Under the pieces are notes generated by a model that saw nothing but the letters and a program-made list of their open reading frames with translations, searched no databases and was not told where the DNA came from. From the NCBI RefSeq assembly GCF_004798865.1, contig NW_025336598.1, forward strand, positions 10,755,259 to 10,819,258: a stretch of DNA of 64,000 bases, read 5' to 3'. The stretch's first letter is position 1; the number at the start of each line of letters is the position of its first letter. A program made the translations under genes and the position numbers. Of this stretch, positions 23,714 to 35,621 are shown piece after piece. The stretch comes from Varanus komodoensis. Taxonomy: Eukaryota > Chordata > Lepidosauria > Squamata > Varanidae.

Positions 23714-23829
23714 ATAGGTGGAGAACTTGTGGCCTCTAAATTTTTTCAGGCTTTAATATTCCTCACCCCAGAGTCAGTGATAAGGAGAGTTATTGTCCAA
23801 CATCTGAGGGCTTGCATTTCCCCCACCCA
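23714..23829. mobile_element. fold-back MITE, GTGGCC-type, complete
   Basis: The left end GTGGAGAACTTGTGGCCTCT and the right end (reverse complement GGGGGAAATGCAAGCCCTC) flank a short centre. It resembles the element at 2104 and the half copies at 48250, 55766 and 62472. Confidence 0.5.
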
Positions 23830-23961
23830 TGCCATACGCCAAACCTTATAGGGGTAGAACAGTTTTCTAGTACCACTTTCTGGAGCACCACTTCAGAAAA
23901 GACCAGAACTATTAGGACAATGCTCCCAAACACTACTAAAGCAAGTTGACCCAGAAAGATA

Positions 23962-24198
23962 CCACTGTGGTATAGTGATTAAGAGTGCAGTCTGGGACTC
24001 AGGCAATCTGGGTTCTAGTCCCTGCTCAGCCAGGTAGGGAACTTGGTGACTTTGGGCCTGTCACAGACTCTCAGCCCAACCTACTTCAAAGGGTGGTGGT
24101 GGTTGTGGGGATACAACTGTGACCAGGAGGAGAATGATGTAAACTACTTTGAGTTCTTGAAAACAGAAAATGTGGAATATAAATCTAATAAATAAATA
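23962..24198 (+). mobile_element. Sauria-type tRNA SINE
   Basis: CCACTGTGGTATAGTGATTA head, GGGTTCTAGTCCCTGC B-box region, GAGGAGAATGATGTAAAC, and a tail AATATAAATCTAATAAATAA. Moderately diverged. Confidence 0.85.
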
Positions 24199-24799
24199 CC
24201 ATGGTTGAAATTACTGAAAGCTGTTAGAAGATTCAGGAGAATCAACAGAATGATACTTCACCCATTTATCTCTTAATGCATGTCAGTCACAAGGATTACC
24301 AAGGCTATTTCTGTCAGAAAATCTGGCCAGAAACTAGACCAACATGGATCTTGTCAGTATTATGGAATGGAGACACACACACACACCCCACTCACCAAAA
24401 CTCTACCTGCACAAATCTGCTGGATGAAGGAATGCAGAATGTATAGGTGAAGGCATCAGCCTTGGTCTCTGTGCCATATAAACAGCAAACAAATTCTGCA
24501 GTCACATACAATTGTCTATATTTTCCATAAACCCGTATTTCCCATCATTTTTCAATATCAAATATTTAACTGAAGCAGTCCATAATTCCAGTTCAATTTA
24601 TCTTCACTGCTTATGCCTGGTTTTGTCCCATTTTAATAGAAAGATTAATCTGATTAAGACAGTCAGGACCTTTAAGACTGAGGGCCGAAAAACCGAATCT
24701 TTGTTTCAAACACCATTTTTCTTTTCTTGTCAGAGCATATAGTTTATTATCGTTGCAAATCCTGCATGTGAGAAAGCTGGGGGAGGGTTGATCTCCTGC

Positions 24800-24816
24800 G
24801 GGGGGGGGGGGGGGGG
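24800..24816. repeat. G17 run
   Basis: Seventeen consecutive G residues, followed by C. Confidence 0.9.
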
Positions 24817-25977
24817 CTAAAGAAGCAATTAGGAACCACTGACTCATGGGCTGGATACTTCCTTCTTGCTGACTGGAGCTAAGACCTTATCCCTGTTAAG
24901 GAGAATAAGTCCAGTTCTACTTATTCCTCATTAGACATGTGGAAGCCTTGTCCTGCTTGCTTCTGAATAGGCTTAAAATTAGTAATCACATTTTGGCCCT
25001 GCCTGCAGACATAATGTAGATCCAAAAGCCTTCCCCAGAATAGAACTTGGTCCTCAGCCTGAGAAAGGTACCTCATTCCTTTTCTAAAGGTAACAAAATA
25101 TGTGATATTTTGAGGGGAAAGAACAATACTAAATTGGACTGTTATTATATTCAGAGAAGCTGTACTAAAAGTATGTAAGAGAGATTCCATGCTAACTCAA
25201 ATGAAAGAAACAAAATAGCTATGTATTTTACTGACATTTTGTAGATTCGCTGTCTGTGAAATTTATCGAAAAATAAAATTCTATTACGGTGTCCAGGGCC
25301 ACATTCCTCCAATAATGTTTTCAAGAATATATATTTCATAAACAAATGCTCCTTTTTGCCATAGAACAATATGTATTTGGATGCAGTAAGGGCCTGTTTT
25401 GAACTTTAGGGTCTCTTTTAAGATAGTCAAATGCTGTGTGCCAAAAAGGAGAAAAATTCAGTAGTATTAGGTTGTGTTCAGAAACTCCTTGTGATGGGGT
25501 CTTGCTATTCCAAGCCATTATATGAGCTTTTCCCAAAACTGGTGCACCAAACAACTCAACCAGCATAGTAAATGGTTAAGAAAACAGAGTTAAGGTCCAA
25601 AAACTGGAAAAGGTGCCAGATTGGGAAATACATTCTTTTTGCTACAGAATGTATAAACACAGATTTTACATGAAATTAGTTTTTTTTTTTTTTTAAGGGT
25701 ATGGGTGGCATGCCCACAGTGATAGAATTTCTCCCCTTTTGTTTTGACTGTAAATATTGCAGTAAATACACAAGTAGACTGGCTTTGCAATCTTTCAACA
25801 AAATCCATGATGGAATACTCACACAAAGATTTTTATTAATTGGCATATAATACTTTAAAGTAAAGCTACTTCCTAAGTGGTATTTCATGTTAGATGGTTA
25901 TCTGTGTAAGTGAAATACTGGAACTAAAATTGGATTTTAAAAATGATACAACAAATTAGTAAATATTAAGAGTGATG
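24817..25977. other. unrecognised AT-rich intron sequence
   Basis: Includes a T run at about 25680-25694. No element was recognised. Confidence 0.35.
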
Positions 25978-25985
25978 ATTTAGGC
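25978..25985. repeat. outer hAT target duplication, left
   Basis: ATTTAGGC, matching ATTTAGGG at 26768-26775 in 7 of 8 positions. Confidence 0.8.
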
Positions 25986-26767
25986 CAGTGGTTTTCAAGC
26001 ACTCGTCTGTAGACTGGCACCAGTCCACCAGAGTTTTCCTGCTGGTCTGTGGGGTGGCTGCATCCTGCTTGCAGCAGATCAGCATGGGGGCTGGCTGTGC
26101 TCTGCCACCTCTTCCTCAGTTGGCATCATGCTCACGGGGAGTACACTGATGCTGCCGGGGGGGGGGGGGCGGGGGAGGGGAGAAATGGCTCAGTGGGAGC
26201 CAGCTGGGAACCACACCATGCCAATTTCAGTATTTTGTTCTTTTGTTGGCATTTTTTTGTTGCTCGGTTTCTGGTTGTTGTGGAGAATTTTCAATTTTTT
26301 TAGTATTGTCTTTGGAAACTAATACACAGAATACTCTATTACATGGGTCTTCAAACTGTGGCCTGCAGGCCAGATGTGGTCTGCCATGCCCATTTAACCA
26401 GCCCGCCCCAGAGATTTTGCACTTGCAGTGTGCGGCCGCACAAGCGTGCGCGCGGGCATGCGGCTTGCTCGCGCAGAGATTGGTTCGGACTCATTCGGAG
26501 AAAACTATCTCCTCTAGAGCAAGTGGCTGCCTCGCCCCGCCTCGCCGTGTGCGCCCATCACCCCTGCCTTGCCACATGTGTCTGCGCGTGTGTGTGCGCA
26601 CCCAGCCTGCACCCCCGCCAGCACCTTTCAACTAGCCCCCTGCTGGAAAAGTTTGAGGACCCCTGCTCTATTATGTGTATGGTGCTTTTTGTTCCTGCCT
26701 CAGCGGTCCCTGAGGTGATTTTCCTGTTTTTGCCAGTCCCCAGCTACGGAAAGGTTGAAAACCACTG
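25986..26767. mobile_element. non-autonomous hAT element hosting a nested hAT
   Basis: Ends CAGTGGTTTTCAA and TTGAAAACCACTG are perfect inverted repeats, flanked by a 7-of-8 base duplication. Without the nested insertion the element is about 450 bp. The interior includes a G13 run at 26157-26169. No transposase was found. Confidence 0.88.
26342..26665 (-). mobile_element. nested non-autonomous hAT element (324 bp)
   Basis: Begins CATGGGTCTTCAAACTGTGG and ends AGTTTGAGGACCCCTG. A perfect 8-bp duplication CTCTATTA sits at 26334-26341 and 26666-26673. The CpG-rich interior has the family hairpin at 26463-26523. It lies wholly inside the 25986-26767 element, so it is the younger insertion. Confidence 0.95.
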
Positions 26768-26775
26768 ATTTAGGG

Positions 26776-28269
26776 AATAGATTTCTGGGAGTTCTGTCTA
26801 TACTGCACTTCATTTTTTCCTCTTCGCATTAGGAATAACTTCATATTTAGAAACAAGAATTTTCTTGACAGTATATGAAAGTTTTCTGGAAATATGTATG
26901 CTGAACCCATAAACATTTACCAAGTTAAATGTTAAGGCAACTTAGATATTGAAGTAAAATGTTATCGTTTTGATTACCCCCTGGGTTTCCTATCCCATAG
27001 TAGTCACAGTATCAGGAACTGCAGAGCAGTGTGACTCTCCCTGATGGCTTGACACAGTAAGCAGACGAGTTCACTTACATATTTACTGGACTGGTAGCAG
27101 ACCTATAGGTACTTACAGACTGAAATCACTGTGATCATGGAAACCAGCTGAACAACATAGAGGGAAACATAAAAGGCTGCTCAGCCCTGCCTGGTTTGTA
27201 ACAGTAATATGAGACTTTATGGAAGCTGGTTTTACAGTTCTAATTTGATGGTTTCTGCCAGTCCTGCATTGTCTTTACATGTGTCCTGATTCTTGTCTGC
27301 TTCTCACTGTGTCTTTGTGTTGGGTCCTACCATACCTTTGCTAGGTATCTTATCTTTGCATTTGCCACTTCTTCTGCCACTCCCTGTGGTATATTACCTT
27401 TGCCTGCTCTTGACTATGCCCTTTGCCTCTGCCGTGCCATTCCTTCCCAGTATCTCACTTTTGCTTGTACCTATCTTTACCTTTGGCTCAGGCACCACTG
27501 CATCACACTAAGACTTTCAAGCACCTCCATCTCAGTGCTGCAGTTATAGATACCCGCTACTTACAACTTAAGAATTGACACACAATTTAAAATGGACTTC
27601 CAGTTTTATTTGGGAGAAAATTATTGTTACCACTACCTTTATGCTGATGGATGAAGCTGCAAATTACAGTTATCATTAATCAAGAGGTAGAGACCAATAC
27701 ACATCCATCACTAAGGCTAACTTCATTAATTTATCGAGGACCCATAGTATTAGGCATGGATGTTTTCATAAACCCCTCATAACTGAAATCATACAATATT
27801 AAGCATCAGTTTACAAAACTATACATGCCAGAAAACACTGCCCCCCACCTCCAGCCATAGCCTTAGGCTATCTTGTGAAAAGGAAGGAAAAAGTCTTTCA
27901 TAATGCTGAACTTCAGAGTATGTTCAACACATTATGAAAAAATCCTCCTTGGCGCATGATTCTGTGTGTGTGGGGGTCCTCTTTCACCAAAATACAGAAA
28001 TCCGTCTGCTGTAATGCTCAGGGAAATATGAAAGGTCTCCAGTATGTTCAAAGAACTTGGAGGAGAAGAGGGGTTAGTGGGAGTAATAAATTAAGGCTTA
28101 CTTATAAACAAATGATTCACAAATTGTGGGGCACTTGCCTCTTGCAAGGCAATGGGGAAGTATAGCAGTATATAAAATTAGCCACATATTTACAATGTGA
28201 ACTAGAAGAAAGGGGCAAAGAGACTGTAGTAAACCAAGCCAAACTTTGTAAACCAGGGAAGCCAGAATT
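26776..28269. other. unrecognised intron sequence
   Basis: No element recognised. A CT-rich stretch encodes a leucine-rich open frame near 27293-27511 that resembles nothing known to me. Confidence 0.35.
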
Positions 28270-30748
28270 ACTCTGGAAATGCAACAAAACCTGGGTTGCA
28301 TTACTGAGTACTTGGTATAGCACCAACATTGGCTGGTGGGCCAGGAAGAGAGAGGTGGCTGTCATCTGTAGGGACTCTTTCCCTCGTATGAGGCTCCCTG
28401 TCCACTTGAGTGCAGGTCTTGAGTGTTTGTACATTTGCTTGAGTGTTTGCTGGGTGACTGAAACAGATTAGGGATTCTGCTGGTGTACCACCCACCCTGC
28501 TGCCCAGCTGACTCCCTGCCTGTACTGATGGAGGTTGTCTGAGACTTGGTTTCGTGGACCCTGAGGATAATGGTCCTGGGGCACCTCAATTTCCATGCCA
28601 AGGCTGGCTTGTCCAGGGCAGTTCAGTACTTCATGGCTGCCATGACAACCAAGGGGCTGTCTCAACACATCACATTCAAATGTCACACTCTGGACCCGGT
28701 TTTCTCAACTATGCAGGAAGATGGTGATCTGGTAGTAGGGGGGTTGTCATCAACCCCTTTGTCATGGTCAGATCATTTCCTTCTGAGGTTTGGACTTTCA
28801 GCCCCTTTTAACCTCTGCAAGGGTGGGCAATCCATTCAGTTGACCAGGGAGTCTAATTAAGTTAAGTGGGCAACCCACTGGTCTGCCCCCAGAGTCTAAT
28901 GGATCCAGGAGGTTTCCAGAGGGCTCTGGGGGTTTTCCCACTAGTACTGTTGATGTTCCTGTAAAAGTCCAGATCACCCTGCAGAATATGGATATGACCT
29001 GGGCAGTTGACACAATCGGTTCCAGACATTCTCTTTCCTTTTGTTGAGCCTGTCCAGCTCCTTGGTATATGCCAGAGCTGCAATAAATGAAGCAAGAAGG
29101 TAGACATCTAGAGCACAGATGGAAGAAAACTCAGAATGAATCCAACTGAACGCAGCTTAGTGCCCATTATCAGGACTATTCCATGGTGGTAAAGGTGGCA
29201 TTGCATCCTCGGGGTGTCATCCAATGGAGATTTTCAGGGCGGTTCAAAGTGAGACACTGCTGAACCCTCAGAGACCTGTTGTGACAAGTTTGTGCAACAG
29301 TTTCAGGATAAAATCACTCAGTTTCTTCTCGAGTTGGATAGTAGTTATCCCAGTGCCATTGGCCAAGTCATCCAGTGCACCATCTGGTCCCATCTTACTG
29401 GATGAGTTTCAGCTGTTGTGGCCCAAGGATGTGGACAAGGTGCTTGGATATGTCCATTCCACAACTTGTTCACCCAACCTTTGCCCATCATGACTAACTG
29501 AAAGATTGGAGGGGATTCACCCCCAGATCCAGGAGGTGGTGAATGGCTCCGAGAGAGCGAGGGAGGGAGCGAGGGAGGGAGGGAGAGGGAGTAGAGCCTC
29601 TAAAGGCAATGGTGGTTAGAGCACTCCTCAAAAAGCCACATCTGGATCCAGAGGACACAGGTAACTATCAACCTATGACCAATATTCCCTTCCTGGGCAA
29701 GGTGCTTGAGCGAGCTGTAGCAGGCAAGCTCCAAGCACTCTTGGAGGAATCCCCATCTATCCTTCAGGCCCAAGTTTGAAACAGAAACTGACTTGGTTGC
29801 CTTGCGGGATGACCTCTACTGGGAGAAAGTTTGGGGGAATGCAACCCTGTTGATTCTCCTGGATCTCTCAGTGGTTTTTAATACCTTCAACCAGGGTGTC
29901 TTACTGGAGAGGTTGGCCACTCCTACCTAGCTGTCTCCAGTTGATGGAGCTGGGGAAATGCCAGTTTGTGCCATGGCATTTGTGTCATGGAGTCTTGCAT
30001 GGCTCTATTCTGTCCCCCATGCTATTTAACATCTATATGAAACTGCTGGGAGAGGTCATCCATAGGTTTGGGCTGAAGTGTCACCAGTATGTTGATGACA
30101 CCCAGCTCTACCTCTTGTTTTCATCCAATTCAGGTGAGACAGTGACTGTTCCGAATCTGTGCCTTGGGTCTGTAATGAACTGAATGAGGGCTAATAACCT
30201 GACCAACTGAGAAATTTTCAACCTATCCTAGACAGGGTTGCACTCCCCCAAAAGATCATAGCTTGGGGTGTTCCTAAACCTCAAGCTGTTGTTTGTTTTG
30301 CAGGCAGCCTCAGTGGCCAGGATCATCTTCTGTCAGCGTAGGGTGATTTTCTAGCTATTTCCTACCTGGATGAGCAGAGCCTCACCACAGTTATACATGC
30401 ACTGGTATTCTCTCGTCTGGATTACTGTAATGTGCTCTATGTGGGGCTGCATTTGTAGATGGTCTGGGCACCTCAATTAATTCAAAATGGAGCGGCACAG
30501 TTATTAACAAGGACCAGTTCTTGCTTTTAAAATTATGGTTTTATTATGCTATTCTCACTGCTGGTTTTATTGTTTCTTTTATTGTTGCTTATATGATCAT
30601 CCTGTTTCATACCTTACATTAATTGTATTTTATGTGGTTTTAGATGTTATTGTTCTTACTTTATTAGGGCTATGCTATGCTGCTCTTCCTGCGAGCTGTA
30701 CAGAGAGCCTCCAGGTGGCATACAAATACAATAAACAAATAAATAAAG
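28270..30748 (+). mobile_element. L2-clade LINE, long degenerate copy (endonuclease to 3' end)
   Basis: Motifs in order: LGHLNFHAKAGLSRAVQYF and TKGLSQHI and PLSWSDHFLLRFGL (endonuclease, 28560-28800), APWYMPEL-like linker, DEFQLLWPKDVDKVLGYV (29400s), LLKKPHLDPEDTGNYQPM then LGKVLERAVAGKL (reverse transcriptase start, 29620-29730), HGVLHGSILSPMLFNIY, HQYVDDTQLYLLF (catalytic YVDD box, about 30090), then HALVFSRLDYCNVLY-like sequence (30400s) and a 3' UTR ending AATAAACAAATAAATAAA. It is broken into many frames and inactive. A GGGA-rich run at 29551-29592 sits in the linker. This is the most complete LINE in the window. Confidence 0.88.
29551..29592. repeat. (GGGA)n-like purine run
   Basis: GAGAGAGC, GAGGGAGG and similar units expanded within the L2 linker. 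Confidence 0.7.
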
Positions 30749-33059
30749 TCTACTACATTTATTATTGGCTAAGAAGTTGGGAGAGAAAGCTGGAATAACA
30801 TAGATGTGTGAAGCAAGAAAGCAGGCAGGCAAAGTTCAATGGCCAGTAATCAGAAGGAAAAAGCCAGGACGGAGTGCACAAAGGATCCAGACACCAGGTT
30901 CAAAAAGGAGCTGAGCTAGAAAACAACTAGAATTTGCATGGTCAAATTATTAGAATAAGTTAAAATAACCTGCTTTATTAGCAGAGTTTGTCTTAAGTAG
31001 TGAAAGCCTAAGAAAGGTTAAGATGGATAATGTTTAATGTTATTTCTGCAACACACTGAAACTATTTTTAAATGTGTTTCCCCCACCACACCCCCAAAGT
31101 CTAATTACAATAACTGTCTAATTGCTGCTTACCAAAAATGTTAATAAAAGCTATATTTGTTGTTAACTTTGGTCTGATATTTCAATTTTCACTCCATGCC
31201 TAATTGCCTTCTCATTCTACACGATATTGGCTAGTGGCTAGGTTAGCAAGCAAGTCCACAGGAAATACCAAAATCACAGACTGTTTAGAGGAGGCAGCCA
31301 GGAAAAAATAGTAGTAACAATCACAAGAGGAATGGCAAATAAGAGCTAAATTAGTTGGATTGCTCCCTCCCATTCCATCTCATGAGGCAGACCCATGCTG
31401 TGAAAGAAAACCTTTCACTTATGTTATCCACAGTCATGCTATCCAACTGGTTATCCAATTCTGTATTGTATTTATTGTTAGACATCTCAATATTCTTCAA
31501 CAAGTGCTAATAAATAGCAATTCTTGCACTTAATGCATCTCTAACAGGACTGTTCAGTACTGGTTCTCATCCAACGGAGATGCTGGATACATTCAACAGA
31601 AAGAGCAACAGAACACAACAGCAAGCAACACCAACAAAAGAAAAACCTTCTGTTGGTTTATGGAAATAACATGTAGTCTAAGACATTTGAATAGAACTTA
31701 TAGAACACAACATGGTTCCTGTGACACCAATGTACACCCAGACAGTTTTCTTTTTGCCTATCAAATCACCCTACTCCTCCCCACCCTTTAATAAATTTCT
31801 TTATGAAAAATATTTCTTTTGGTGCTGAAAACTGAGAGTTAAAGGGAGTTGTTTACTGTACTGGGACTCAGAACCCACCTTTGCCATGTACTCAAGTATT
31901 TTGGACAGATTACTTATCCTTTGCCATGCCACACAAGTCATTTTGTGGTAGTGTCCAGGACAGTTTCTCAAATTGGCAAATATGCCCATGGACCACAAAG
32001 GTTGCTTACCCTGCAGTCATTATAAAACAATCTACTTAGCTATGTCAAAAATACTGAATGTTCCAACTATTAAACAAGTTGTACATGACTTGGAATTCTA
32101 AATAGTGAATATCAATACAACTTTCTTAGTGGAAGTAGTACTAAAAAAACTGAACAATGACCTTAGATACAAGGGAGAGATTATATAGTTGAAGCTTATT
32201 AAATGACACATTTAACACCAGTAAGATGAGGTAAAAAACTGAGTAGGTAGGAAGCAAGAAGAGAGCTCTCCAATATAGTTATCTCTATCAAGCAGCAGTT
32301 CTTCTGACAGCTGCCACTGGTAAAGACTTTTACCTGTGGCAAGTCACTGAGTATGAACTTAATATTTGTTCAGGGAAAGTATAGCTTTTACTGCTGAAAG
32401 TTAGTGATATGTTGCACTACATGCAGATTCGTGATATTATTGTGTAAACATTGCAAAAGAAATTGCATCAAGTTTCATCCAAGGAACATAAAAAGGCTGA
32501 ATGGGACTACTTATTCTAGTTGAATATGTATGTGTAGGGGAAGGATACCTACCCTGTCCCCCACTTTGTCACCATTCCCACAAACACTGTGCTTGCATTT
32601 TGCCTGGAAAACCTGAGCAGCACGACAATACCATCCCAATATCTTTAAAGTATTTTTATCCCATCTTTCACCTATGGGGTTCCTGGAGTGACTTATATAT
32701 CAGTAAGAAAACTAGATTCCCTGCCCATTAGGATTAAAACTCAAAAGGAAAAAAAAATGAAATGGAGAGGCAGGAGAAAAGCAGGCACCAGAACTTATAA
32801 TGATCAGGTTGTATAGCAACTGTTCCGGTAGCCCAATGGAATATAAGTCACAGGTGAGAGAAAAGAGGAACCAAAGGCAACTGATCTCTCAGTGTCCAGT
32901 CTCTCTTTCTGCTGCAGCCTGATATAATGGTTATTGCCAGCCAGCTGAAGTTGGGGATTCAGGATGCAGTCTGCTACTTCAGGCTTTGGCCTGGGAATAC
33001 AGAGCGAGAACAGGTCTAAGCTCCAAAAGTTGGTTTCTAATTTATAAGTCTTCTGATTT

Positions 33060-33060
<1 letters not shown>
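30749..33060. other. unrecognised AT-rich intron sequence
   Basis: Apart from a hAT-like end at 31915-32017, no gene or element could be supported. Confidence 0.35.
31915..32017. repeat. hAT-like end fragment (TTTCTCAAATTCCCAA family)
   Basis: CAGTTTCTCAAATTGGCAAA through CACAAAGGTTGCTTACCCTG, aligning with 20835-20913 and 34808-34885. Confidence 0.45.

Positions 33061-33102
<42 letters not shown>
33061..33102. repeat. (TCA)14 microsatellite at an L2 3' end
   Basis: Uninterrupted TCA units, abutting the 3' end of a minus-strand L2. They produce a spurious poly-Met frame. Confidence 0.95.
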
Positions 33103-33103
<1 letters not shown>

Positions 33104-33735
33104 TATTATAACATTTCTATGCCGCCCCTTGCCGAAGCCTCGGGGCGGCTTACAACACAATAAGATACATTGAAATACAATAGAACATAATAAATTACCA
33201 CTAAATACAAAATACAAAAAATACACTGAGATACAGTAATATAAAATTAAAATTAACAGTATAAAATAAGTAAATAAAGAATATAGGAGGAGAAAAGAGA
33301 AGGAAGAAGAAGTTGCCCTGGCCAGATCATATATTTTAACAATTAAAATGTTTAAATAAAAGGGTCTTTACCTGGCACCGAAAAACCAGTAATGACGGTG
33401 CCAGGCGGACCTCTTTGGGGAGTGAATTCCATAGGTTGGGTGCCACCGCAAAGAAAGCCCTCCTCCAAGTACTTACTCTCCTAATTTCTTTCATGGAGGG
33501 TTCCCGGAGAAGGGACTCTCCCACAGATCTCAAGGGGCGGTCGGGCATATACGGACATAAGCGCTCGTTCAGGTAGCCAGGACCCAAGCTGTTTAGGGCT
33601 TTATAGGTCATAACCAACACCTTGAATTGGGCCCAGGCTTCAATGGGAAGCCAGTGAAGCTGACGGAGGACTGGAGCCATGTGAGCATAACGCCCCGTCC
33701 CGTCAGCAACCTGGCAGCTCTATTTTGCACAACTG
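33103..33735 (-). mobile_element. L2-clade LINE, 3' end
   Basis: The minus-strand frame reads APVLRQLHWLPIEAWAQFKV, TYKALNSLGPGYLNERL, RRVSTWRRAFFAVAPNLWN, then SLPKEVRLAPSLLVFR, the C terminus of L2 ORF2, with a 3' UTR containing GCCGCCCCGAGGC. It belongs to the same subfamily as 4976-5870 and is truncated near 33735. One frame is open over about 114 codons, suggesting a fairly young copy. Confidence 0.92.
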
Positions 33736-35609
33736 CTGTGCTGTCTTACTAAAAATACAAACTTAGTGCAAATTTCGTTAGTCAGAATCAACAGCAACAG
33801 ATCAAGGATTTCTGATGCTAAACTTTCACTGATCAGGGAGTTTCTCAAGTATACGGGTCCCTTTCTATGGTGATACGAATTTTAAGTAACAGTGGAAGAT
33901 AACCTTTTATTATACAGAAGAGCTTTCAAATATTATGCTCTGTTACATGAAGTTTGTATCTTTGAGACATACTCCTCAGAGTAGATCCTGACAAAACAAA
34001 TATTGTTCAATCATGTACTATTCCCCTGACGAAAGTCATTTGTGGCTTGAAATGCACTGGGCTTTTGAAACAGAATATTTTCCTTATTCTGAATTATCTG
34101 TTTCTTTGCTAACTCACAAAATATTTTTGAGGAGCCAAGGGCCATATGAGACTGCTATGGGATCCCCAAGGCAGAGCACAAAGCAACCTCTCACAAAGCC
34201 CCTGAAGGTCTCCATTTCCTGCCATTTAAAAAAATAAAGAAAGAAACATGAAAAAGTTTAGTGCATCACATTCTCCCTTTTATTCTTGAACTTGTTGCTG
34301 AACAGGTGTTCACCAATCAGAAAAAGAGGGAAAGAATCCTTCCTGGCACCATGTAATTTTCTTCTTTCCTTTTGCACATAGGCTTTTTCCCCACTACCAT
34401 CCTCTAGCCTTACTCTTTTTCTTCCTCACTATTTTAGCTCACCTTTTCTTCTTCTCAGCTCCTAACCTTGCACCTTTTTAATCTTTCACCAGTCCCAACC
34501 CCCTCTCATACACACTCAAACCCCTCCCTACCCCTTCCCTAGACAGAGGTTCTGATGGCAGAACAGAGTATCTGAGTCTGGGCTCACAGCAGTTTCTCAA
34601 GGTACAGAAAATGTTTCATTTCCTAGAAAAGGGTATGGGGAGAAGAGCAGAGCTATCTGTGTAGGATATGGAACCTTAAATGGGCAGTTTGCTATGCTTC
34701 TGTGGGATTGGCTCAGAGCCTTCCTCTCTTGCACTCTGGGAGACTTGCTTGTCTTTTGACTAGTCAGGCCCCCAGAAAAGTGATTATGTGGCTAATCACA
34801 TAGAGTTACTTTAATTTAGGGCCCACAGCACTTTCTCAAATTCCCAAATGTACCAATGGGTCCCAAAAGGTTAGGTACCCTGGACTAATAGCTTGACACC
34901 AAAATTGAAGAATAAGTACTGTGCTTGGCACATTCCCAGATATCCAATTCCCTTGATCAGATATATGAAAAGGTTCTACAACATTAAGTTCACTTTTCCA
35001 CCTCCATTCTGAAGAAAGAAAAAGAACAAGGAACATACCAAATTTGTCCATATCTTTACACCTCTAATGTTTAAAGCTCTGCCCATACTTTTCTCACAAA
35101 GAAACACTACCTCCACATTGTGATGCTTCAGTGAATGAATCACAAAACATAGCTCAATTTTCCTTTACAGGTATAGTTCAATGTTCCTGCCAGGATTCAC
35201 TAAAAAAAGTTACTAATAGTTGTTATAAATTCATCACTATGTTATATATTACTGCAGCTCAAGGAAACCAAACACAATGTAGGTTTTTATGCAAGTGAAC
35301 TAACACCTACTACAAGGTACCAAATGAGATAGCAGTTTAGAGAGCTTTTCAAGTTTTATGTCAAAAGTTACTTTACTTGTTTTGCCTTCCTTTTTAATAT
35401 TTCATTTATTCAGCTTTCTGAAAAAGTTGTGTGGCTTGAAGAACAAGCATTTTTAAAAGTCCCAAAGACAGATCTGAGACTAGGACACATGTAAAATGAC
35501 ACAGAGTATGGGTTCTTGAATCCAGGGTTGTTACATGTGTACATATACAAACAATCCAGGAAGAGAAACTATGGTTTATGGTTGGATTATGGACTCTGGT
35601 TTCTTTTAG
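33736..35609. other. unrecognised intron sequence
   Basis: Includes a pyrimidine-rich stretch (about 34370-34540) and the hAT-like fragment at 34808-34885. Nothing else was recognised. Confidence 0.35.
34808..34885. repeat. hAT-like end fragment (TTTCTCAAATTCCCAA family)
   Basis: CACTTTCTCAAATTCCCAAA through AAAAGGTTAGGTACCCTG. Closest to a clean hAT terminus (CAGGGTACC when reversed). Confidence 0.5.
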
Positions 35610-35621
35610 CTCTGAGTTATT

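Noticed and set aside
32804-33226. Minus-strand frame with a long run of Met
   Set aside because: Produced by translation of the (TCA)n microsatellite; not a protein.
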